From the NCBI GenBank assembly GCA_963932465.1, contig OZ010800.1:94724807-94788806 (forward strand): a stretch of DNA of 64,000 nucleotides, in the 5' to 3' direction. Origin of the DNA: Maratus speciosus (Eukaryota > Arthropoda > Arachnida > Araneae > Salticidae). Positions 56,227 to 64,000 of the stretch are shown here, in pieces. Each line of letters starts with the position of its first letter. The stretch's first letter is position 1. The translations under genes were made by a program, and so were the position numbers. The notes under the pieces were generated by a model. The model did not search any database. It saw only the letters and a list, made by a program, of their open reading frames with translations, and was not told where the DNA came from.

Positions 56227-57690
56227 GATAAGTTAATTGTACCATTAAAACCATTGGAAACGAATATGCAGTACTATGTTACCAATGATGACTTGACAAG
56301 TATATTATTTGAAACTCTCACCACAATAGGCCACGGAGGAAAAACACCTAGGCTTAAAGATTTGCAAGGTAAATACAAAAATATTACATGGGAAGTTGTA
56401 ATGTTGTATTAAAATTTATGCAAACAATGTCAAATGAAACATAGTGCACCTAAGAAAGGTACTGCTGTGAAACCAATGGTGCGTGCTGAATTAAACTGAG
56501 GATGTCAAGTTGATCTAATGGACCTACAATCACAAAGTGAGGCGAATAAAAGTTCATAATGGTGTATGAAGATAATTTAACTAAGTTTGTCCAGCTAGGA
56601 CCTTTGAAAACTAAGACAACTAAAGAAGTTGCGTATCACGTTCTTCCAATATTTTTTTTACATTTGGTGCTCTAGATATATTGTAATCATAGAATGGTAG
56701 GGAATTCAGTAATCAAGTCATATCCGAAATATGCGCTACCTGGAAAGATGTTAAGATAGTTCATGGGAAACTTCGTAATAGTTAAACATAAGACTTAGTT
56801 TAAAGGGCAAATCACGCTATACAGAATATGTTAACTGCATGGATGAACGATAACGATGCAAATAAATGATCAGATGAGTTGCACTTTGTTCAATTCACTA
56901 AGAACACTAAATACCACGATGGAAAGCGCCAATAATAATTAATAAGTGAACAAAAATGAAATAATAAGTAATAAATGCCAATAATAAGTAATAAGTGAAT
57001 ACATGAATAAGTCTTTATGAAGCTTTGTTTGGTGTTAAACCAAAAATAAGTATAGCATCATATATTTTTTTCCCTAGCAAACAAATCGAAAGTATTGAAA
57101 TCGAACAAAAACTCGAAAGAATTGCTAATACATTTGAAACTGAAGAACAACTTGAAGAAACTGCTAATATTTTTGAAGAAAATGTCAGCAGTAGTACTGC
57201 AACCTGCCATGTCTTCATACCAATCCCTGATTGAACTTGAATAGTTTTTTTCTATAAAAAGAGCGACTGCGAAAGATAATCTTCTACTACAAGCAACAAA
57301 AATATTACGAACCCCAATTTTTTCCCTCCTGCTCAAATTGGTGATACCGTACGGATACAAGTCCGTGATGTCGACCGTGGTCGTGCAGATGGCCGAAATG
57401 TGCTGGTAGTTATTGTTGGAATAGAAGAATTAGTTTTTTTCGAAGGTAGCAAATAAAAATTGCACCTTCAAGAGCTTTATACACTTAATAAGTTCACAAT
57501 TTGTAAAGAAAAGTTATTTTCCATAGATGAGATTTCCTCCCAAGAAATGTCGCTTAGAGAATCAGCTTCAGCTAATTCGAGAAGTAGAGTGCAAGGCTAT
57601 AAACGCTGTCATTGCAGAAGGAAGTGTTCCACAAGTAAAAGAAAGGGACTCTTGTACAATTGAAAGTGTCATAAAAATTTAAATGTTAAT
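56227..57690 (+). pseudogene. Dead integrase-like gene of the KRBA2 type
   Basis: The first block DKLIVPLKPLETN / YYVTNDDLTSILFE / TIGHGGKTPRLKDLQGKYKN / ITWEVV is the zinc-binding region that precedes integrase cores; the GHGG and LCKQCQMKH parts survive, the first histidine is T. Next comes VKPMVRAELN-stop-GCQVD (first catalytic D region). A heavily decayed centre spans 56530-57020. Then SLYEALFGVKPKISIASYIF (57010 onward) and an acidic linker. After a gap a C-terminal region reads PPAQIGDTVRIQVRDVDRGR, QELYTLNKFTICKEKLFSID and SLRESASANSRSRVQGYKRC-HCRRKC. The order matches KRBA2-like proteins (integrase core, conserved VDRGR and cysteine-rich tail), a family related to transposon integrases. 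Many stops and frameshifts make it inactive. No terminal repeats were found. Confidence 0.8.
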
Positions 57691-57973
57691 ATCAACAAGA
57701 TTTAAATCACATTATTAAGTAAGTTTTATATTATATTGTTTTCTTTTTTCTTTTAGAATGTACTGTTTGTTTAAGATCAACAGTTTATTTACATGTGCTG
57801 TTACTTAAGTTTTCTCCCATTTTGACATTTATCGTAATGTGTTTTAATAATAAAGTATGATATATAGAAAAAAAGCCCACTAAGGTATAAATTCTGGCTT
57901 CTTTATTGCCTAAACTTAAAACTAAAATTTTAATGCTTAACATTTATACAAGTGCTACTGGTACCATCATTAA

Positions 57974-58834
57974 CACTAAAGCTACATCGAGGGCTCAAAT
58001 GACCCTTTTGGAATTTTTTTTTTTTTGGAATTTCTCAAACTAAAACATTACGAAATTTCTTTATATTTCACGACTTTTATTAAAATATATCATCATATCA
58101 TTCCTTAAAATACCTCGTCTCCGAACTACTTTTTTTGCCAAAAAAACATATTTTAGGTTTAACTACCGCAAGAGGTCATTTGACCCCTGAATAAATTTAT
58201 GTTAAATCATAAAGGTATAAATGTTTTATTTTGTAAGAACATTAGTAACTTTCGTATTTTTCCTATTACATCTTTTATTCTACTGCATTACATCATATTT
58301 GTTAACCCTTTCAAGGGCAAAGCATTTGCAAAAAGGCTATATTTCACATACATATTAAATGGAAAATATTTTACCAAAATTCTGGTGATATTGTGGCGTT
58401 TGGAAATTAAAGTTAAGTGGTTTCATAAACATACCACCGTCCCTGAAAGGGTTAATGCTGGATGGTGCAATTAGAAATTGACTTTATTCCGAGTAAGATT
58501 CTAGTTTGAACAATTCAGGTTATATCGAGAACGAAATAATCTTAAAAATATATGGTGAACATAAACCAAATTTGCACAATTTTTGTATATTAAATTTTCG
58601 AATTTCTTGAAATAATTAATTATTTTCTACTTTTTTTTGCGTAATTATATATATATTTTTTACTTTAATAAATAAAAAATTTGTAATAATTATAAAAATG
58701 TTTTATTCATACACCAAAGAGTATCAACTGGTATATTTTTCGCGAAACATCGTAAAATAGATAGCTTTTTATATAGGGGTCATTTAACCACTTTCAGTAG
58801 GAATAGGTATACAAAAATATCGGTGTGTTTAGTG
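57974..58834. mobile_element. piggyBac-type element remnant with a nested MITE
   Basis: TTAA flanks both ends (57970-57973, 58835-58838). The ends CACTAAAGCTACATCGA and the inverse TCGGTGTGTTTAGTG are imperfect inverted repeats, followed in both arms by a TCAAATGACCCTTT / AAAGG..GGTCATTTAA block. TTAA plus CACTAAA ends are piggyBac-like. An 861 bp element with no transposase frame. Confidence 0.65.
58306..58451. mobile_element. piggyBac-type MITE (146 bp), nested
   Basis: The ends CCCTTTCAAGGGC and the inverse CGTCCCTGAAAGGG are flanked by TTAA (58302-58305, 58452-58455). It lies wholly inside the element at 57974-58834, so it inserted later. The ORF at 58199-58474 runs across it by chance. 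Confidence 0.8.
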
Positions 58835-59077
58835 TTAAGAAGGCATGTAATATCATGCACCGCTTCTTCTTCTGACGCTAGATTCTAAAGAAACATGTCC
58901 AGATAAACAAACCCCGGACTGCTCTTTAAATCTAGTGCGTCATTTAAATTCTGTGGGGGTTAGTCCCGCAGTGAATATTCCTCTACAGAGTGACGAACTT
59001 CTCTCCTCACCGCGATTGGTCACTCCTCTCGGTAAGTGAGACGAAAGGGTTACATCACTTTCGCGACGTTTTATCGC

Positions 59078-59654
59078 GCCTAGTAGGAGAGCTGTTGAAC
59101 ATTTTAGGGAAGGTATTTGAGGCACCCTGAAAATTTGTGCAACACTTCTTTTGTAATGCCTGAATACAAAATCGAATGTCTGGCTGAAGGTTCGTGGCTC
59201 AAAAACTGTGCCAGACAAAAAATGGCACTTGACACGTGTCTGGCACAGTTTTTGTGCCGACTAAAGTGTCTGTCATTTTCAAAATATTTCTTTCTAAGCA
59301 TAAATATTATTCTGTCTCAATCTCAGCGTGCCTCAAATATCTTTTTTGGGTAGTCAAAAAATGGCACTTGACACGTGTCTGGCACAGTTTTGGGGCCGAC
59401 TAAAGTGTCTGTCGTTTTCAAAATATTTTTTCTAAGTATAAATATTATTCTGTCTCAATCTCAGTGTGCCTCAAACACCTTTTTTGGGTAGTCAAAAAAA
59501 TGGCACTTGACACGTGTCTGGCACAGTTTTTGGGCCACGATCCTTCAGCCAGACATTCGATTTTGTATTCAGCCATTACAAAATAAGTATTGCACAAATT
59601 TTCAGGGTGCCTCAAATACCTTCCCTAAAATGTTTAACAGCTCTTGGACTAGCC
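59078..59654. mobile_element. Foldback element with internal tandem units
   Basis: The arms pair from CCTAGTAGGAGAGCTG / CAGCTCTTGGACTAG inward through GGGAAGGTATTTGAGGCACC / GGTGCCTCAAATACCTTCCC to the CATTCGATTTTGTATT region (about 100 bp). Between the arms are three units of 139-140 bp starting AATGGCACTTGACACGTGTC at 59221, 59360 and 59500, each with its own TGTCTGGCACAG hairpin half. Confidence 0.8.
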
Positions 59655-60102
59655 TGAAATACGGAGAATCAAATGCAAATTTCGACACATTCAACATTCA
59701 CCATTAGTGATTGGTGAATGCCGGCATTTGCCGCTGTAAATGAGAAATAAGAATATTTAGCAAATTTTTCGGACCTATACCATGCGAGTATGTGAATGTT
59801 AACATTAACGGGTGAAAGTCGGCATTCTCCCGATTTCGGTCTTTCACGGTAACATATATATATATATATATATATACATATAACAAAAATAAGTAAATGC
59901 TGTTCAAAATTACCCTTTTTAAGTGCATAAATAATCATTTAAGGGGACAAGTGACCTTCCAAATAATGTTTTGATTCTTTTTATTATTACACCTTAAATG
60001 CTAATCAAAGGCACACTGTATGAATTATAGAATATATTTATCACACCAAAAAATTAAAAAATTAAATTTGAGAAAAATAAAGAATTTACCTGACTATTTT
60101 AA

Positions 60103-60352
60103 CACGTTAAGCGCCACGTCAGTTACCGGTGACTGACGCCGAACTTTCCGTTTAGAACGCGTTATTTACCGATGACTGACGGTCTAAAATATGATATAAA
60201 ACCAAATGTATATACATTGTTTTAAGTAATTACTGAAAATTTATTTAAAATTTACTTACCTTTTATTTATTACAGGATTATACTTTCTTAAAAATTACTT
60301 AAAACTTTCTAAATCTTTAGCTTCAGTGTCAGTCACCGTGGCACTCAACGTG
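60103..60352 (+). mobile_element. piggyBac-type MITE, copy 1 (250 bp)
   Basis: TTAA|CACGTTAAGCGCCACGTCAG at the left and GTGGCACTCAACGTG|TTGA at the right; arms carry GGTGACTGAC motifs. It is intact where 32310-33648 carries a HINE-like insertion (empty site about 60264). Confidence 0.85.
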
Positions 60353-60399
60353 TTGAGCATAAATTTGAGAAAAATAAAGAATTTACCTGACTATTTTAA

Positions 60400-60650
60400 C
60401 ACGTTAAGCGCCACGTCAGTCACCGGTGACTGACACCGAACTTTCCGTTTAGAACGCGTTATTCACCGATGACTGACGGTCTAAAATATGATGTAAAACT
60501 AAATGTATATATATAGTTTTAAGTAATTACTAAAATTTTATTTAAAATTTACTTACCTTTTATTTATTACAGGATTATACTTTTTTTTAAAATTACTTAA
60601 AACATTCTAAATCTTTAGCTTCAGTGTCAGTCACCGTGGCACTCAACGTG
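60400..60650 (+). mobile_element. piggyBac-type MITE, copy 2 (251 bp)
   Basis: Same structure as copy 1, with TTAA on both sides (60396-60399, 60651-60654). A second empty site for the HINE-like insertion lies near 60560. Confidence 0.85.
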
Positions 60651-61670
60651 TTAAGCATTATAAAGAACTTTCAAAATGCCCCAACCTCACTCCATATCAA
60701 TTAGAATCTCCAATATTTTTACCCTAGTATGGTTTACATATACGAATAACATTATCCATAGTTTTTTGGAACTATATATAATTAAAAAAGTTAAAGATAG
60801 TTAAATGCAGAAATAAGATGAAAGAATGCAGAAAATTTCATAACATTTAGAAAATATGTTTTTTGTTACCTTTATATTCAAATATATAAACTTCGATGCA
60901 CGGTTATATTTGTACATGTAAACCAAACGGTAATAAAAAATAATAGAGATTTTAATTAAAATGGAGTGAGGTTCGAACAGTTTTAAAATTCTTGATAGAT
61001 TTCTTTCTTTATTTTTTTTATTGTTTGATTATATATGCCATAATTCATATAGTTAGCCCTTGAACAGTATTTAAGGTCCAATTTTAAGAAAACAAACAAA
61101 AAAAAAATGAGTTTGAAGGTCCTTGTTCCCTTAAGGGGACAGCGGACATTTAAAAAAAAAAATCTTTTAATTTTCATAATAGTGATTTGAAATTTTGTGC
61201 AAATATTCATTTCACCATAATTATATAGAACGCTTTAAAAGAAATTTCAAATTTTATTATAATTCTAAGATCTTTTGAAAATATTTTAAATTTTAAAACG
61301 AAACTTTAAAATGCTCCTTGCGTCTCAATTTTTTAGATATTTACTCGATTTTGGATTTTAATCAAGTAAAACTCTATTACAAACAAATATGTGTATCGAT
61401 TTTTTAATCTCTTAAATAGTTAATTTTTTAGAGATACTCTTCTGGATTCCATATCGATTTTCATCAAAATTCTGCTTTATAATAAGTTAAAATCAAATTT
61501 AATTGTCTTATTGAACTCGAATTTTAAAATGCAAACACAGTTTCTTTTTAAGCAATATCAGGACTCTTCCTTATCAGTTTCATGAATTTTGATCTAAAAT
61601 TAAGTAGCAAGATGCATTTTAAATGTTAAAAAAAAGCTGAAACATCAGTATTGAGAAAAACACATTTTAA

Positions 61671-63047
61671 GGAGGCTGGTCACTCAGCTTCGGAATTCTC
61701 CTCCATAATGTTAAGTCTGTGGAATTTTGTTGCATTCGTATATTTAAAATATCTCCTCGGGAAATTCATATTTTTGCCCGGCTGAAAAGAAGGGTTATGT
61801 GTTTCACGCGTATCTGTGTATGTGGATTTCTTTATACCCTCGAAACACCCCAACGGCTGGATGGATTTTAATGCATGGGGTCTCTATCAATTCGTCTTAA
61901 CGGCCCGATGGGGTTATAGGCTAGGTTTCGTTTTTATAAATTCAAAATAGTGGCCGTAAAATACAAAATGGCGGTAGAGACGGAAAAAAATTACGCACCC
62001 TATTGAGTGGCATATCATTAGATAGGTCTTTCAAAATGAAGACCATATTTCATTGACTATTTTGCAGTCAGCAGCTCCGTTAAAATATTATACAACCTGG
62101 AAGTTGTGTAGATAGGATCTCTAGCTTTACTGCAACTCTAACCATCATAGACATCTATAGACCTCATCAAAACAGTGCTTATAGATAGGAAATAACAATT
62201 AAACACAACTTAAAAGTCAACAATACAAGTAAATAAAAAAAATAGGTAAGTAATCTAAACAAGTAAAATAGAAAAATATATTTTTAATCAATTCCTACTT
62301 AGGTCAATAAGAGAAGTTTTTTCTCTCCCATTCTTCTCCCTCTTGAGTGGCACTTAAAATGCCTTGATCAAGAAGAGGGCTCTCTCTGTCTTAAAATACC
62401 TTGCTCAAGTAGAGGGCTCTCTCGATTATTGAGAATTAATTAATTTAATTTAATTAATGAATTAATATTTCAAAAAAACAGGATTAACATGAAGTGTCAT
62501 CCACTACAAGTTTAAAAAAATTTATTTGAGCTTGATTGGATGAATAAAATAGTATTTTATTAACGATTGAAAATTTGAACAAGATATATATAGCAAGTGT
62601 GTGAGCTAATAGTAGGATTTGAAAAAAAATTGCTTCACATTGATGAGAAATAATTAATTAGTTCGCTTTTTACGCAGTCGGGTTTTTTGATTTTTTAAAT
62701 TTAATTGCGTTATTAACTCATTTTTTCCTGTGAACTCTTCTTAAAGGATGCCTCTTTTCTTCTTAGTTTTCAAAATATTTCTAAAATCTATGCTGAATTT
62801 AATATTTTATGTGCTAAAAGCGGGCAAACGATGAGTAAGATTTTAGCCCTTTATATAAAATTAAGTCTATAATTTAGAAATGTTTTGAGAACTAAGAAAA
62901 ATAGAGACATCTTTTAGGAAGTGTACAGAAAAAGTAGAAGTTAAAAATATTAATTTCCCAAGGAGATAATTTAAATATACGAATGCATTAAATACCCATA
63001 GACTTTACATTGGTGAGGGGAAATTGGAAGCTGAGTAAACAGCCCCC
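61671..63047. mobile_element. TTAA-flanked foldback containing R-C copy 2
   Basis: The ends GGAGGCTGGTCACTCAGCTT and the inverse AAGCTGAGTAAACAGCCCCC are flanked by TTAA (61667-61670, 63048-63051). Arms extend about 105 bp to GCATTCGTATATTTAAA...CTCC. The R-C sequence fills most of the interior. Confidence 0.75.
61785..62708 (-). repeat. Dispersed repeat family R-C, copy 2 (uninterrupted)
   Basis: The reverse complement aligns with 47516-47668 followed directly by 48876-49523. The junction near 62556-62562 is the empty site for R-A. It contains two copies of an AGAGGGCTCTCTC motif (62384, 62412). Confidence 0.8.
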
Positions 63048-64000
63048 TTAAGTATACTAAAAGGCCAAAACATTTTTGGGGAACAAAATTAAAACACAGT
63101 GTCTTTGAGTAAAATATCAGCACCAAAGTGTGTTGTACAAATTGGAGAATAATAATGCACACAAAAAGAAATGCCAATTTTGGCTCAAAGAAAGGTTCAT
63201 GTTCCCTTTAAGTGAAAGGCAACTTTGAAAACGCGGTAAACTGTTCAAAATTAACATAGGAATACTACTATTACTAATCGAATAATACTATTATAAAACT
63301 ATTAATATTATATGAAACTATTATTAAGCGAGTTTTCATTGAAAATCAAATTAAAACCCTAATGATCAATTTAGCCTGTATTTATTTAAGGGGTCTCAGG
63401 ACTCTTAAAGCTTCAAAATTTTCGAAATTTTAACTTTTTTAGATGTTAAACTCCTATATTTTCTGAAAATTTTGATATAATTGTTTCAATGAAATTCCAA
63501 TTAGAACTGAAGTTACGGCTTTTACATTTATACACGTTCAATAGCTGAAGCGTCGCGTCGTTTCTGAATCTTTGAAACCATTTTTCACCAAATGACGTTT
63601 TTGGGCATAACGCGCACGATATCTCAAAAACTTATGAATATTTTTTCATGAAATTTTCAAAACATATGTTTTATGTTAGTTTGTATAAACTGAACCTAAA
63701 ATTTTCTTTTTATTGTTCAAAACAATATTTTTTTTAGGTGATTATACTGTTGAAATTTTCTTAATTTTGCATTAGCTAAATACAACTTTGTATTAAAAAT
63801 ATAAAAAAGCTTTAACTACAAATTTATTTAGGTTCAGGCTAAGTATTACAATCTGAAGCATAAGTAGGCACCAAAATTTTCATTCCAGTTGCAATACTTA
63901 TTTTGTAATCGTGCGCGTCATGTGTTATGCCGATTTTTTGCTCGTCAAATGTCTAACAGTTTGGAGCCCCCTGTAAATGCTAATTCTGCATGTTATAATT
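63048..64000 (+). other. AT-rich end of window; left end of another TTAA element at 63390
   Basis: TTTAAGGGGTCTCAGGACTC at 63386-63405 resembles the TTAA|GGGGTCTTGTACC end at 8345, and the interior shares a GCGC-rich block with TCTCAAAAAC-TATGAAT and TCATGAAATTT (63605-63660), as in the element at 8349. Its right end would lie beyond the window. 63180-63215 (GTTCCCTTTAAG) may be the right end of a further element. Confidence 0.45.

Larger units (their letters stand above)
60060..60654 (+). repeat. Tandem duplication of a piggyBac MITE plus its flank (297 bp period)
   Basis: AAATTTGAGAAAAATAAAGA + ATTTACCTGACTATTTTAA + MITE occurs twice, at 60064 and 60361. The duplicated flank shows that the second copy arose by segmental tandem duplication, not by a second transposition. 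Confidence 0.9.
59943..61130. mobile_element. TTAA-flanked element with two nested piggyBac MITEs
   Basis: The ends GGGGACAAGTGACCTTCC and the inverse GAAGGTCCTTGTTCCC are flanked by TTAA (59939-59942, 61131-61134). The GGGG-type ends resemble the foldback at 8349-9095. No transposase. The interior carries the tandem MITE pair at 60060-60654. Confidence 0.65.

Overview
This window looks like non-coding DNA from an AT-rich animal genome, most likely an arthropod. A spider or other chelicerate is my best guess, but nothing in the window proves it. There are no operons, Shine-Dalgarno sites, rRNA genes or intact long ORFs. The content is transposon remnants, satellites, microsatellites and foldback (palindromic) elements. 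The only host-type coding signal is one candidate first coding exon near 13.6 kb, with splice signals on both sides. It lies in a 1.4 kb tandem duplication whose second copy has lost the frame.

Layout. 0-8 kb: AT-rich DNA with a 1.2 kb dispersed repeat (family R-A, 2.06-3.23 kb), a small foldback, a short tandem duplication and a five-unit tandem-repeat element (7.0-7.9 kb). 8.2-11.5 kb: the 5' half (Gag-like zinc knuckles plus AP endonuclease) of a dead R1/Jockey-type LINE, split by a 747 bp foldback in a TTAA site. 13.4-16.3 kb: the exon duplication. 17-19.5 kb: an insertion flanked by 14 bp direct repeats and carrying a histone-type stem-loop, then degenerate repeats. 19.7-24.5 kb: three dead DNA transposons (hAT, pogo-like, mariner-like). 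24.8-26.1 and 35.0-37.0 kb: copies of a second dispersed family (R-B) that keeps short conserved reading-frame blocks. 29.2-34.3 kb: two inverted copies of a Helentron/HINE-like element, one of them inside a piggyBac-type MITE, then a tRNA-derived SINE. 37-39.5 kb: the 3' end of the same LINE family and a 167 bp satellite. 40.6-45.1 kb: small MITEs and a second LINE type. 47.5-49.5 kb: an R-A copy inside another repeat (R-C). 51.2-52.9 kb: large foldbacks. 53.1-56.0 kb: LINE RNase H and 3' end, split by a 1.7 kb Harbinger-like foldback carrying tRNA-like promoter boxes in both arms. 56.2-57.7 kb: a dead KRBA2-type integrase gene. 58-63.4 kb: a stack of TTAA-flanked elements nested in one another.

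How the parts relate. The most informative structure is nesting. Four insertions can be checked within the window because an uninterrupted copy of the target, or a resumed reading frame, is also present: HINE-like into piggyBac MITE (empty sites near 60.26 and 60.56 kb), Harbinger-like into LINE (empty site 38712-38714), R-A into R-C (empty site near 62.56 kb), and the TTAA foldback into the LINE Gag frame. These give element ends and target duplications without a database. I see no intact autonomous element and no working multi-gene system.

All identifications are by eye from sequence and motif memory; no search was run. Boundaries are usually good to a few bases where direct or inverted repeats define them, and to tens of bases elsewhere.
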